NCBI GenBank assembly: GCA_964623265.1 | Contig: CAZUTK010000004.1 | Span: 1 to 64,000, forward strand | Length of the DNA: 64,000 bases | From: CAZUTK01 sp964623265 | GTDB lineage: Bacteria; Electryoneota; B3-LCP | Reading direction: 5' to 3' | Part shown: positions 33,838-43,426 of the stretch, in pieces | Layout of the letters: the number at the start of each line of letters is the position of its first letter | Numbering within the stretch: position 1 is the stretch's first letter | Notes under the pieces: generated by a model | Told to the model about the DNA's origin: nothing | Databases searched by the model: none | The model's input: only the letters and a program-made list of their open reading frames with translations | Program-made: the position numbers and the translations under genes

Positions 33838-35139
33838 TCACCAGCCGATTCCGGTCAATTCCACGTCTTGGATTTTCTCCTTGGATTTTTCCAGTTCAAT
33901 GATCACTTTACCGGTCAAATCATGGGATGCCAGGTCAGATTGCCGATGGCCTACCACCAACACATCCGCAAAAGCGATCAACTCGCTCAATGTCGGTGCC
34001 ATCAGCTTTTCGATATGAGGGATCTCCTTTTCAATATACTGACGATTCGCGCCGAAGAGTCGGGAAATCTGCACGTTCGGATCGTAAATGCGGATTGGAA
34101 AACCACGACCGATCAGATGTTCCACCAGCAGCACGAGCGGGCTCTCGCGCAGATCGTCCGTTCCGGCTTTGAACGCCAGACCCACAACGCCGATTTTCCG
34201 CCGCCCGCCCCGCATGATCAGCTTCAAAGCCTGTTCCAAATGCGCCTGATTGCTGGGCAATAGAGAACGTAAGAGAGGCACTTCTACATCGGCGGATCGC
34301 GCATAATAATTCAGCGCTCTCACATCCTTGGGCAAGCAAGACCCTCCGAACGCGAACCCGGGCTTCAGATACGCTTTGGATATATTCAGTTTATCATCCC
34401 GGGAGAAGATATCCATCAGCAGATGGGAATCCACGCCGAGCGCTTTGCATAAGCGGCCCATCTCATTTGCGAAGCAGATTTTCACGGCGTGAAACGAATT
34501 GGAGGCGTATTTGATCATCTCCGCCACTTCGATGGGAACCCGGAACAGCGGAGCCTCAATTCCGCGATACAATTCCACCAGCAGGTCTCCATCTTGATCC
34601 TCATCGCAGCCCACGATGGTATACGGCGGTTGATGGAAATCCCGCACGGACGAACCTTCTCGCAGGAATTCCGGATTGATGCAGACGGTGAAATCCCGTC
34701 CCGCTTTTTTACCGGACGCTGCCTCCAGCGTCGGGATCACGACTCCGCGCACCGATCCCGGCAGCATGGTGGATCGCACGACCACAGTATGCGCCCCCTC
34801 CTTCCGCTGGATCGCTTCCGCGATGGAACGGCAGCACGCTTCGACATACTGCAGATTCAAGCTGCCGTTATCCTGCGACGGCGTGCCGACGCAGATTAAG
34901 CTGATTTCGGTGGACATCACGGCGTCTTGCGTATCCGCTGTGGCGGTCAGAGCGCCGGATTTCACGGCTTCGCGGACGATGTCGCCGATCTCTTCTTCGA
35001 CGATAGTGGACTGGCCTGCGTTGATCAGGTCCACCTTCAAAGGGTTGACATCAACGCCAACGACCCGATGTCCCAATCGGGCGAGGCAAGCCGCGGAGAC
35101 GCAACCCACATATCCCAAGCCGAATATTGAAACGTTCAT
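33838..35139 (-). CDS. algD: GDP-mannose 6-dehydrogenase-like (AlgD type) nucleotide-sugar dehydrogenase
   Basis: A 433-residue NAD-dependent enzyme oxidising a nucleotide hexose to its uronate. The Rossmann motif is GLGYVGCVSAACLA (8-21). Further motifs are GTPSQDNGSLNLQYVE (85-100), VVVRSTMLPGS (119-129) and NPEFLREGSS (155-164). Lys210 is in EMIKYASNSFHA and the catalytic Cys268 in FGGSCLPKDVRAL. The residue numbers of Lys210 and Cys268 and the NGSLNL motif agree with Pseudomonas AlgD rather than with UDP-glucose dehydrogenases. This predicts GDP-mannuronate supply. UDP-glucose remains a possible substrate. It lies 10 nt after a glycosyltransferase gene and 98 nt before the giant beta-helix gene. 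Confidence 0.85.
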   Translation of the reverse strand: MNVSIFGLGYVGCVSAACLARLGHRVVGVDVNPLKVDLINAGQSTIVEEEIGDIVREAVKSGALTATADTQDAVMSTEISLICVGTPSQDNGSLNLQYVEACCRSIAEAIQRKEGAHTVVVRSTMLPGSVRGVVIPTLEAASGKKAGRDFTVCINPEFLREGSSVRDFHQPPYTIVGCDEDQDGDLLVELYRGIEAPLFRVPIEVAEMIKYASNSFHAVKICFANEMGRLCKALGVDSHLLMDIFSRDDKLNISKAYLKPGFAFGGSCLPKDVRALNYYARSADVEVPLLRSLLPSNQAHLEQALKLIMRGGRRKIGVVGLAFKAGTDDLRESPLVLLVEHLIGRGFPIRIYDPNVQISRLFGANRQYIEKEIPHIEKLMAPTLSELIAFADVLVVGHRQSDLASHDLTGKVIIELEKSKEKIQDVELTGIGW

Positions 35140-35149
35140 TTTCCTCTCG

Positions 35150-36145
35150 TTAATATAATGAAAGACCCTCCGCGATGAAAGTGTTAATTCGGTTAATATG
35201 ATGATCCCAGATCTCTTTTTTCTCGGTGCGCAATTTTTGTATCTCCATCCTGTAAAATTCCAAGTTCCCGAAGAGTTCCTGAACGCATTTTACAATTGAT
35301 GCCGGAGAATTGTCCGTAAACAACGCCCCCCGGTAAAAATTTTCACGAAGAATCCGCCAATCGGATGTGATGATGGGGACGCCCCAGGACATCGCTTCAT
35401 AAGCGCCGCGCTGCATTACTTGATCCTTTTTCACCAATATCACTGCGCCATCCATCGCCTGTACCAGTCCCACATACTTCGGCCTCGGCTGGAAATCGGT
35501 GAAGGTGACGTTCGCAGGCGCATTTTCGACGAGTTCCGCGGGCGCATACTTCAACGCTCCTGTGACAAAGAAGACGATTTCCGGCAGTTGTCGCGCGGCT
35601 TCGAGTATCTGCGCCGTGGGTTCATCTTCGGCAAACGTTCCGATCACCACCAGGCAGGGCTGCTTCGGTCTGGGAAAAGGTTCAACGGGCTCATCTCCCA
35701 CCGTCAGCGCTCCCAGAATCTCAACCTTCGCGCCCCAGGATGAGACCAGCTGCCGATGCTCCTCATTGGTTACAATGGAAAACAGAGAATGACGATAAGC
35801 ATATTTCATAACCGGCAGCGCCCATTTCCAGCGCGCTTTGTTGAAGAGACCGGAATGCGAGTCAATCACATAATGGACTTTTAAAAAACGGGAGAGCAGA
35901 AAGAGCGTCAACGGCAGAAAGATGGGTTGATTCATCACGAAAACCAACCGCGGTCTGCGCCTTAATACCAGAAAACAGGTGTGAAGGGTCATGACCAGAT
36001 AGCGCAGAAGGGCTTTGAAGAGATTGTGCTTATCGGCGAGATAGCGAAAATAGATCGCCTGCGCGTGGAAGTTCTCCGCCAGAGTCTGGCTGCGGCTGGA
36101 AAAAGGCAGCCAGGTGAGGAATATGCGTTCAGGACGCTGCTTCAT
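35150..36145 (-). CDS. Glycosyltransferase (GT-B fold)
   Basis: A 331-residue protein starting at the ATG at 36145, where ATGA overlaps the methyltransferase stop. Its N-terminal half contains a hydrophobic segment RLVFVMNQPIFLPLTLFLLSR (about 65-85, a membrane-association helix) and VIDSHSGLFNKARWKW. The C-terminal half has CLVVIGTFAEDEPTAQILEAA, GLVQAMDGAVILVKKDQVMQRGAYEAMSWGVPIITSDW (about 230-267) and other GT4-like donor-site elements. It probably adds one sugar at the cytoplasmic face of the membrane. It is about 40 residues shorter than the other GT4 proteins of the cluster. The specific sugar is unknown. Confidence 0.85.
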   Translation of the reverse strand: MKQRPERIFLTWLPFSSRSQTLAENFHAQAIYFRYLADKHNLFKALLRYLVMTLHTCFLVLRRRPRLVFVMNQPIFLPLTLFLLSRFLKVHYVIDSHSGLFNKARWKWALPVMKYAYRHSLFSIVTNEEHRQLVSSWGAKVEILGALTVGDEPVEPFPRPKQPCLVVIGTFAEDEPTAQILEAARQLPEIVFFVTGALKYAPAELVENAPANVTFTDFQPRPKYVGLVQAMDGAVILVKKDQVMQRGAYEAMSWGVPIITSDWRILRENFYRGALFTDNSPASIVKCVQELFGNLEFYRMEIQKLRTEKKEIWDHHINRINTFIAEGLSLY

Positions 36146-36855
36146 TTCGCTCTGGCGTTGAACGCCAACTTGTATCCGTTCTTTTGATTCCGTGAAAATC
36201 GTTCGCTCCAAAGACTTAGGGGATAGCTGATAGGATAAGCGAAATAGGCAAATTTAGGATGCCGCAGGGCGAAGCGATAGAGATTCGCCGACAACGGGGA
36301 TCTAAGCAGGTAGGTCCACGCTTGCAGTTCGAAGCCGGCATCGGTTAATTTTTGCCGCAGGATTTCCACCGTGTAATGGTGCACGACCGAGAACTTCTTC
36401 GCGTGCGCTTCGATCTCTTTTTGCGGCATCCCCGGATAAGAGAAAGAATCCACCGTCATCGCCATCCCGCCCCCCGATCTTAAAACTCTATGCAGTTCTC
36501 TCAACGACTTCACATCATCTTCGAAATGCTCGAGCACGCAGATTCCGACGACGCGGTCGAAGGACTGATCGCGAAAGGGGAGAACGTGCGCATCGCAGCG
36601 CACCGCGCCCAGCATCCCCGGCGCTAAGCGCCGCGCCTGCAACAAGCGGTGATTGTTGTAGTCGAATCCTACCACTTCTTTCGCTCGCGGAATCATTTTC
36701 GCCGTCCAGTATCCATCCCCACAGGCGACGTCCAATAGCCGCTCTCCACCGCGCAAATCCAGATATTTCATCAAAAGATTGAATTCGAGACGCCGAGATA
36801 CGTTCAACCCGTTTAAGGGGATATGCCACGTTCTATGAAAAAGACTTAATTCCAT
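36142..36855 (-). CDS. Class I SAM-dependent methyltransferase
   Basis: A 237-residue methyltransferase of the Methyltransf_11 type. Motif I is RLLDVACGDGYWTAKM (39-54), motif II VVGFDYNNHRLLQAR (61-75), motif III CDAHVLPFRDQSFDRVVGICVLEHFED (about 87-113), and post-motif RELHRVLRSGGGMAMTV (about 119-135). The C-terminal 70 residues are basic and aromatic and may sit at the membrane. It overlaps the lyase gene by 10 nt and the glycosyltransferase by 4 nt. Methylation of a sugar or a carboxylate in the repeat unit is the expected role. Confidence 0.9.
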   Translation of the reverse strand: MELSLFHRTWHIPLNGLNVSRRLEFNLLMKYLDLRGGERLLDVACGDGYWTAKMIPRAKEVVGFDYNNHRLLQARRLAPGMLGAVRCDAHVLPFRDQSFDRVVGICVLEHFEDDVKSLRELHRVLRSGGGMAMTVDSFSYPGMPQKEIEAHAKKFSVVHHYTVEILRQKLTDAGFELQAWTYLLRSPLSANLYRFALRHPKFAYFAYPISYPLSLWSERFSRNQKNGYKLAFNARAK

Positions 36856-38828
36856 GCCTCATCCAGTATCATATCGCGGTCCTGCCAGGACCAGCGCAAA
36901 CAACGCCCGTTGCTGAATCGGATTTCACTGGTAGAAAGGTCAATAAAAGCTGTCACCGCTTTGTCCGCAGATTCGATCGTAAATATATTGATCCATTCCG
37001 CCGGCAATTCCCTTTTCATTTGCAACATCAATACCGGCGCAGCGATGTAATTCCCGAATTCAGCGGAAATCCAGCCCTGCATCTCCGGTTCCGTTTGGCC
37101 CTCAATAATACGAAGCCGCACATCATCGCAGGGACGAAAATCCTGCCTTATTTTCATATCGGCAGAGCTCCATAGCACGGCGCCCGACGAAAGCTCACGA
37201 GCTTCCCAACCTGCATCTGCGTGAAAAAAAGCGCTGATGGTATGAACACCCGATCCCCTGATTTGATCGAATAAAACGAGGATGAAGGGATCTTCCCAGG
37301 ACACCCATAGTCCGCGGCGATGATGCAGAGGCTTGTACCCATCGTGACACCCAACCAATAGAATCCCGCTCCCTACTCTACGGCGTGCGATGAATTCCCC
37401 GCGGGCGGATTTTCCGAAATCGAACGATCCGCTGATCTGCGAACTGTCGCGATGGTCGAGGGTCAGTGTGTTATGAGCGGCGGTGGAACGCGCGAACGCG
37501 CGAGCCTTGTAATCCACGTAGCTGAAGCCGCCGGGATCCACCAGAAACCGTTTTCCTCGGAGATGCAGTTCGAACGCCAGCGCATCCGCATGACCGTGGT
37601 GAGAAGCACCGGGCAAGCCGAAAAGACCGGCATCAAACAATAGGCGATCCCCCTGTGCACTAGAAACTAAATGATATCCGCCGAAGCCTGCGGATTCAGT
37701 GGCCGCGGGCTTGACCGCGCGCCGTATGCCGTCTATCGCCGTCTCTCCCAACAGCCATTCCAATTCAAAAGATGAAGAACCAGCGCCATCCTCAGCTAAA
37801 ATCGCACCCAGTTCCGCAAAAGCCCGCGCCTCCTTTTCTTCTCGGCTGAAACCCGTCATCCTATCACTATCCCCCAGAGAAATGAATCCGCCGTCTGCGG
37901 CTCGCAGGGAAACCGCCGTCCGCAGCATTCCGGCGAGTTTTTCAACATATTGCACCGGAAAATCCAGCCCGTATCTTCGGGCGAAGAGCCAGCCTTTCAG
38001 GAAATTCGTGCCAGTGATGAGGTGATAATTGGTGCAGAGTTCCCCATGCATTCCATCTTCCCGCACTTGGCGAATCATCTGGTCGAAGAGGATCTTGCCG
38101 CCGATTCGACGCCATGGATGTGCGCGGGGGTGTTCTGGCAGACAAAGTCCGACTATCCAGAGCGCCAGACCTTCATAAATCAGATGATTCCCCGTCCTGG
38201 CGCGATGGATCTCGATATTCCAAGCGGCGGCATTGATTGCAGATAGAACGGCGCTCCGCCCCTCTGCACTCAGCAGATCCTGCAAAAGGGCAAGCGCTTC
38301 CATTAAATTGAGCAACCGGATGGAGTCATCCACCGTGTCCCATCTGCGTTTCTGTAGCCGATACTTTCCCCATTGCTGAAGAATCGTTTCAAGTATTACT
38401 TTATACGAATCGGCATTTATATTGGCAATTACGCATAAAATTAAAGGGCGGATAAAATCGATCCGCCAGAGGAGGCGGTAAGCGTATGCTTCTTGCGACG
38501 ACAGACTTTCAGGAAAAGAAAACTCGATCTTGCGCCGCCCGAAGCCCGGAACATCCGTCCATCCGGTTGCGACAACCTCCGCCTCTTTCTGTATTGCGCT
38601 GAGGCACTCTGGATGCCGCAGGAGAATGCGGCGGGCGTCCGCAAAGTCGAAAATCCAACGGATCAGTCCCGGAGTATGAATCCAGTCAACCAGATTGGAT
38701 TTCCGCCTGGACTGTAAAAGCGTCAGCCGGATTCGGCGCGGAACGCGCCGCAGCTTATCCGCCGCGACATCCAGCACTTGTTCCGCCGAGCGCCCGCGGA
38801 AGACCGTTTCAGACCAGGACGCCATCAA
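36846..38828 (-). CDS. Heparinase II/III family polysaccharide lyase-like protein
   Basis: A 660-residue protein with the two-part architecture of heparinase II/III and PL15/PL17 alginate lyases. An N-terminal alpha/alpha barrel (about 60-350) has LWRIDFIRPLILCVIANINAD and NYHLITGTNFLKGWL. A C-terminal beta-sandwich (about 385-640) opens with LPGASHHGHADALAFELHLRGKRFLVDPGGFSYVDYKARAF and AHNTLTLDHRDSSQ. No signal peptide is visible at the N-terminus (MMASWSETVF), which is odd for a lyase but common for versions inside polysaccharide biosynthetic operons. It overlaps both neighbours. It may trim the polymer or act on lipid-linked uronate oligomers; substrate not known. Confidence 0.88.
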   Translation of the reverse strand: MMASWSETVFRGRSAEQVLDVAADKLRRVPRRIRLTLLQSRRKSNLVDWIHTPGLIRWIFDFADARRILLRHPECLSAIQKEAEVVATGWTDVPGFGRRKIEFSFPESLSSQEAYAYRLLWRIDFIRPLILCVIANINADSYKVILETILQQWGKYRLQKRRWDTVDDSIRLLNLMEALALLQDLLSAEGRSAVLSAINAAAWNIEIHRARTGNHLIYEGLALWIVGLCLPEHPRAHPWRRIGGKILFDQMIRQVREDGMHGELCTNYHLITGTNFLKGWLFARRYGLDFPVQYVEKLAGMLRTAVSLRAADGGFISLGDSDRMTGFSREEKEARAFAELGAILAEDGAGSSSFELEWLLGETAIDGIRRAVKPAATESAGFGGYHLVSSAQGDRLLFDAGLFGLPGASHHGHADALAFELHLRGKRFLVDPGGFSYVDYKARAFARSTAAHNTLTLDHRDSSQISGSFDFGKSARGEFIARRRVGSGILLVGCHDGYKPLHHRRGLWVSWEDPFILVLFDQIRGSGVHTISAFFHADAGWEARELSSGAVLWSSADMKIRQDFRPCDDVRLRIIEGQTEPEMQGWISAEFGNYIAAPVLMLQMKRELPAEWINIFTIESADKAVTAFIDLSTSEIRFSNGRCLRWSWQDRDMILDEAWN

Positions 38829-40003
38829 TCGCCGGCTGATTTACCAGATTTCTCTTCAATCAAATTTCTATAAAGCATAAATAGCTTTTGCGTCAGCATT
38901 TCCCAGGAGAACCCGCGGGCGTAACTCCGCAGAGCTTCCGCATTCCATTTCTTCGACAAAGCTGCTTGAATGCGCCGGGCGAGTTCCGCCGGCTTCACAT
39001 CCACTGGAACTAATTCGCCGTAATCCGCCCGGCAGAGAGCCTCCGGAATCCCCCCCACTTCGGTCGCCAGAACCGGCGTTCCGCACGCGAGGGATTCAAA
39101 GATCACCGTGGGCCAACCTTCCCTGCGACTGACGAGACACAACAGGGCGGCACGCGAAAGGAAAGCGGGCACTTCGTCCCGGGGAACGACCCCTAAGAAT
39201 TGCACGCGTCCACGAAGTCGGAGATGATCCACCAATGCTTCCAGCCTTCCTCGGTCGGGTCCATCCCCCGCAATTGCCAGGCGGATTTCCTCCCGACAAT
39301 GCCGGATCGCCCGGATCAGCAGATCCACGCGTTTGATTTCACTCAGCCTGCCGAGAAAGACGACGAGATGCGGATCGCGGTCTGGATGTTCGCGCAGGTC
39401 AAACAGTTCCGTCGAGTAGCCGTTGGGTAAAAATTCCAGTCTCTCCGCCGCGGCACCCAGTTCCAACAACCGATTCTGCAAAGCTCTGCTGACCGCAATA
39501 ATTCTGTCGGCGCGATTCAGAATGCCGCCCAGCGAATTCCGCAGACCAGCAGACATAGAATGCACATCGCTGCCGTGGGCGGTGACGATCAATGGAATGG
39601 GTTGACTGTTCAGCCAGAGCGAACATGCTAAACCATCGGGGAAGAGCGTGTGCGCATGCACTACATCGAAAGTTTCAAGACGGATTCGTTGTAAAGCGTC
39701 GGCGAGACGCTGCGCCGCGCCGGCCGCGAGCGAACGCCGTAAAAACCCGGCGCGAAACGGCAATGTTACAGGTTTTATCCCGTTTATTTCATTATAAACA
39801 GGACTTGTTCTGAGGTGATACTTAATGAAACCAGCGAAAATCTCCCGCAGGGTGATCTCCTCAAGCCGCGGAGTGAGATCCAGCGGCGAGATGACTTCGA
39901 GTTCGCACTGTCGGGCGAGTTCAGCCGCTTGATCCGCGACGAAGATCCCCAGATGCGGGAAATCCCTGCGAGGCCAGAGATGAGAGATCAAGAGGACGCG
40001 CAA
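38825..40003 (-). CDS. Glycosyltransferase family 4 protein
   Basis: A 392-residue GT4 enzyme. It starts at TTG 40003 with GGAGGCGGA just upstream. The N-terminal domain has LISHLWPRRDFPHLGIFVADQ and VVHAHTLFPDGLA (about 113-125). The C-terminal domain has LVVFLGRLSEIKRVDLLIRAI (about 213-233), and REGWPTVIFESLACGTPVLATEVGGIPEAL (about 290-319) with the E-x7-E-type donor motif intact. It overlaps the lyase by 4 nt and follows the carbamoyltransferase by 30 nt. It closely resembles teichuronic-acid and capsule glycosyltransferases; sugar specificity is not readable. Confidence 0.92.
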   Translation of the reverse strand: MRVLLISHLWPRRDFPHLGIFVADQAAELARQCELEVISPLDLTPRLEEITLREIFAGFIKYHLRTSPVYNEINGIKPVTLPFRAGFLRRSLAAGAAQRLADALQRIRLETFDVVHAHTLFPDGLACSLWLNSQPIPLIVTAHGSDVHSMSAGLRNSLGGILNRADRIIAVSRALQNRLLELGAAAERLEFLPNGYSTELFDLREHPDRDPHLVVFLGRLSEIKRVDLLIRAIRHCREEIRLAIAGDGPDRGRLEALVDHLRLRGRVQFLGVVPRDEVPAFLSRAALLCLVSRREGWPTVIFESLACGTPVLATEVGGIPEALCRADYGELVPVDVKPAELARRIQAALSKKWNAEALRSYARGFSWEMLTQKLFMLYRNLIEEKSGKSAGD

Positions 40004-40033
40004 TCCGCCTCCACAGAAAACTGATGCGTAGAA

Positions 40034-41914
40034 TTACTCTGCACCGAGCAGCGGATCCGGACCTTCTTTCCAGACGAGAAACGGACCGATGGATAACACA
40101 TCCACGCAGCCCAGCTCCAGCGAGCGAAGGGCGTCTTCAGGCGTGCAGACGATCGGCTCTTCATGCATATTGAAGCTGGTGTTGACGAGCAGCGGCAAGC
40201 CGGTCCGCTTTTCATACTCCTTCAAGATCTTATAATAGGAAGGATTCGCGGATTCCTTAACCACTTGAGGTCGAGCCGTATTATCCACGTGGCAGACGGC
40301 ACTGGCGCGTTCCGCCCATTCCTTTTCCACATCGAAGGTGATGGTCATAAAATACGAGGGATACTCTCCGACCGCATAATTTTTGTACAATTTGGGAGCC
40401 GCTTCGTACAGCACGCTGGGAGCGAAGGGCATAAATTCGGTGCGCTTCAAACGGTCGTTCAGCCAGTCGTTGATGGATTTATCCGTCGGATCCGCCAGGA
40501 TGGAACGATTCCCGAGGGCGCGGGGCCCGTATTCCATCCGCCCGTTGAAGCGGCCCACCACCTTCTTTCGCGCTACCAGTTCAGCAGTATCTTCTTCGAT
40601 CTTCTCGCTCTTGCGGAAGATAAACGGGAACTTGACCAGAGCTTTCTGGATTTCGTCGTCGCTGTATCCTGGCCCATAGTAGACGTCTTCAATGGTGTGC
40701 GGTTCGAAGATTTTGCCCTGCGTCGCCAGATGATCCGCCCAGGCGAGAAAGACGGCGCCGGCGGTCGTCCCTCCATCCCCCATATTGGGGTGGATGAAGA
40801 CGGACTTCACACCCTCGATTTCCGCCACGCGTTGATTCACTTTCACATTGGCAAAAATGCCTCCGGCCAGCAGGACATGCTCCAGTCCGGTATCGTTCAG
40901 GAAACTGCGGGTGAAGGCGACGACGTTGTCTTCGAGGAGACTCTGAGCGGCGGCGGCGATATCTTCGCGATGGTAAGTATTGGAACCTACGCCTTCTGTG
41001 GAAGATACCACTTTTCCTTTCTCGTACTTCTGGTGGAATGTCTCCCATAAATAATCGAGCTGCAGGTTCGAATAATGACTGCCGTAGTAATCCCCACGGA
41101 GGAAATGGATCAGGTTGGTCAAGCGGATTTCCATCGGCGATTTCGTTTCGGCGATCGGTGTTCGAAAATCCCTCAGATCCGGTGCGATATCCACCAACTG
41201 GCTCAACTCCCGCCGCAGTTTCATCGGATCCCCGTATGCAGCCAGACCGGTGATTTTTCCTTCGTGGCGGTTCCGTTTAAAGCCTAAGTATTTCGTCACC
41301 CCGCTGTAAAATTTCCCCAGAGAGTGACGGTCGCTGACGGCATGCAGGCGGCGGATTTTCCCACCTTCGCCGATAAACACTCCCATAGACTGTCCGTCGC
41401 CGGAACCATCGCCCGTGATGATCAACGCCACATCTCTGCCGCTCTGATAATAGACCGATGCGGCATGGCAGAGATGATGATCGCGCGTTTCGATGACGGC
41501 TTTCGTAATGCCGCATTGCGCCAGCGCGCGCTTATATTTGTTCAACGCGTATTGTTTCCCGTCTTCCCATGGATTCGATCTCATTTTGCGCGCGATCTGA
41601 TCCAGCAGCACCCGCCTGCGGAACGCCAGATCCTTTTCATTAGCGGTGTCGAATTCACCACTGCGGTCCACGACATAGTCGGTATAATACCGCGGCATCC
41701 GTTCCAGATTGGAATTGAATGTCAGGATGACTTTGTCCACCTTGTCCGCCGGCACGTTTCCGATCCTGAGTACTTCCAGGATAGACTTATACGGGAATCC
41801 GCAGTGGAATTTTATTCTCGTAAGCCGCTCTTCCGCGACGGAAGCGACGATCTTCCCATCCACCAGCAGCGTCGCCGTGGCGTCATGGAGGATATTCAAC
41901 CCCAGTATGACCAT
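40034..41914 (-). CDS. Carbamoyltransferase (NodU/CmcH/TobZ family)
   Basis: A 626-residue enzyme that uses carbamoyl phosphate and ATP to carbamoylate a sugar hydroxyl. The start is the ATG at 41914 (TTGGAGTGTAAT upstream); a longer open frame lacks a ribosome site. The N-terminal Kae1-like domain shows ILGLNILHDATATLLVDGK, VAEERLTRIKFHCGFP, DHHLCHAASVYYQS (about 143-156), ITGDGSGDGQS and LAAYGDP, and LLAGGIFANVKVNQ (about 347-360). The C-terminal domain has GRMEYGPRALGNRSILADP, FMPFAPSVL and NTSFNMHEEPIVCTPEDA. All family landmarks are present and the length is normal. Carbamoylation would decorate the exopolysaccharide. Confidence 0.94.
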   Translation of the reverse strand: MVILGLNILHDATATLLVDGKIVASVAEERLTRIKFHCGFPYKSILEVLRIGNVPADKVDKVILTFNSNLERMPRYYTDYVVDRSGEFDTANEKDLAFRRRVLLDQIARKMRSNPWEDGKQYALNKYKRALAQCGITKAVIETRDHHLCHAASVYYQSGRDVALIITGDGSGDGQSMGVFIGEGGKIRRLHAVSDRHSLGKFYSGVTKYLGFKRNRHEGKITGLAAYGDPMKLRRELSQLVDIAPDLRDFRTPIAETKSPMEIRLTNLIHFLRGDYYGSHYSNLQLDYLWETFHQKYEKGKVVSSTEGVGSNTYHREDIAAAAQSLLEDNVVAFTRSFLNDTGLEHVLLAGGIFANVKVNQRVAEIEGVKSVFIHPNMGDGGTTAGAVFLAWADHLATQGKIFEPHTIEDVYYGPGYSDDEIQKALVKFPFIFRKSEKIEEDTAELVARKKVVGRFNGRMEYGPRALGNRSILADPTDKSINDWLNDRLKRTEFMPFAPSVLYEAAPKLYKNYAVGEYPSYFMTITFDVEKEWAERASAVCHVDNTARPQVVKESANPSYYKILKEYEKRTGLPLLVNTSFNMHEEPIVCTPEDALRSLELGCVDVLSIGPFLVWKEGPDPLLGAE

Positions 41915-41992
41915 ATTACACTCCAATTTCCGATGATCCGATTGATGAGGCTGCAGCCCCCCGCTGCCAGCCGAATATTTCAACTTATTGTC

Positions 41993-43423
41993 TTAGATGT
42001 AGAAATACCCTTTGATGACCCCGACGCGGTAGATCGCGGCGGCGAGCGCCCAGAATGTGAAGGGCAGCGGATAGAAGATCCAGGAATCCACATAAACGGT
42101 GGAAAGGATATAGATGAAGATTGCTCCGCAGAAGCCCAGGCTCACCGCTTCCCAGAAGGGGTCATCCACCTGTTTCATAAAACGACGGGTAAATCCGTAG
42201 ACGCGCAGATACATTATAATGAACAGAATCAAGCCGAGGAAACCGATTTCGATCGTAGTATACGCGTAACCGGTGACGTTTTGATACAGCCCGATATTCT
42301 GCGCGAGTAAGGAATTTTTATCCTGCACAATGGATGTCGGCGTCAGTTTGCCCGGTCCCAATCCGATCAAACGAGCGATCGGATGATTTAGTTGGGATTT
42401 TACAATATCGAATGCCTGCAACCGCCCTAAGCCTGAATCCGCCTGCTTCATGCTGTATTCGTATAAATAATGAAAGTCCGTCAGCACCTTGAAGGACTCC
42501 CCGGCGACTCCGGTAACGATGACTCCCCCCAGTGCGATGAGCAGAGCGATGGAAATCAGCAGCCTCTTCGAGAAGGGGGCATGCTTCTTAAGCGGCGCGA
42601 TCAGCATCATGAACAAACCTCCCAGCGCAAAGAAGAAAACCCCGGTTCTGGCGGAAGCCAGAAAAATGGGCAATGCCAGCGCAAAAATACCCGCCAAATA
42701 GTACCAGCGCATCCCATAGACATGGATGAAGCCGATCATAATGCAAAAGGTCATCGCCATGAAGACGGCGGTATAGCCTCCGCAGGAATAACCGAGCAAT
42801 CCCCCGGAATAGTCCGCCCGCATTCCGGGTGGCTTATGCGAGATGAAGGTATAATATCCAAACTGATAGATGGAGGCCGCCACCTGCAGAAAGGCAACGA
42901 GAAGAATCCCCAAAACCAGTTTCTTCATCAGCTTTTCATCAGGCTCCGCCATCAAGATCAATAGAAACAAGAGCGGAAAACCGATATGGCGCAATAAGCC
43001 CTTGAAAGATGGGTAAAGTGCAGAACTGCCGTTGGCGATGGATAAGCATCCCAGTGCGATGATGCCGAGCAGCACCCAATTCACCGGCGTCCGCACCGGC
43101 AGCAAATTAGCAGTGAAAAAATATTCTCTCACCAGCACCATGATGATCAAGACGTAGCCCAAATTAATCAACGGCCCCGGCAGATTGAAAACCCATATCA
43201 AATAGGAGAGGAAATAGCTGTTGATCGCAATCAGAATCAGCGCGATTTTGAAATCCGTCAGGACTGTGAAAAAAATCAAACCGGCAATGACAATCAAAAG
43301 CAGGTAATTACTGGCGCTGGTGATGGAGGTCGCCAAGATCACCGCCAGCGGCAGGAAAAAAAGCAGGCTCAAACTCTTTTTGCCGAAATCCGTGATTCGG
43401 ATGCCGGTCGTCTCACGCCGCAT
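41993..43423 (-). CDS. O-antigen polymerase/ligase-like membrane protein (Wzy/WaaL)
   Basis: A 476-residue protein with about 11-12 hydrophobic helices. A large extracytoplasmic loop between about residues 320 and 395 contains SGLGRLQAFDIVKSQLNHPIARLIGLGPGKL, the landmark of the Wzy_C/O-antigen ligase family. FLASARTGVFFFALGGLFM (about 256-274) matches the helix before that loop. It is the only polymerase-type protein in the window, so it is the likely Wzy that joins repeat units in the periplasm. It sits 3 nt after a glycosyltransferase gene and 78 nt before the carbamoyltransferase gene. Confidence 0.87.
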   Translation of the reverse strand: MRRETTGIRITDFGKKSLSLLFFLPLAVILATSITSASNYLLLIVIAGLIFFTVLTDFKIALILIAINSYFLSYLIWVFNLPGPLINLGYVLIIMVLVREYFFTANLLPVRTPVNWVLLGIIALGCLSIANGSSALYPSFKGLLRHIGFPLLFLLILMAEPDEKLMKKLVLGILLVAFLQVAASIYQFGYYTFISHKPPGMRADYSGGLLGYSCGGYTAVFMAMTFCIMIGFIHVYGMRWYYLAGIFALALPIFLASARTGVFFFALGGLFMMLIAPLKKHAPFSKRLLISIALLIALGGVIVTGVAGESFKVLTDFHYLYEYSMKQADSGLGRLQAFDIVKSQLNHPIARLIGLGPGKLTPTSIVQDKNSLLAQNIGLYQNVTGYAYTTIEIGFLGLILFIIMYLRVYGFTRRFMKQVDDPFWEAVSLGFCGAIFIYILSTVYVDSWIFYPLPFTFWALAAAIYRVGVIKGYFYI

Positions 43424-43426
43424 ATT

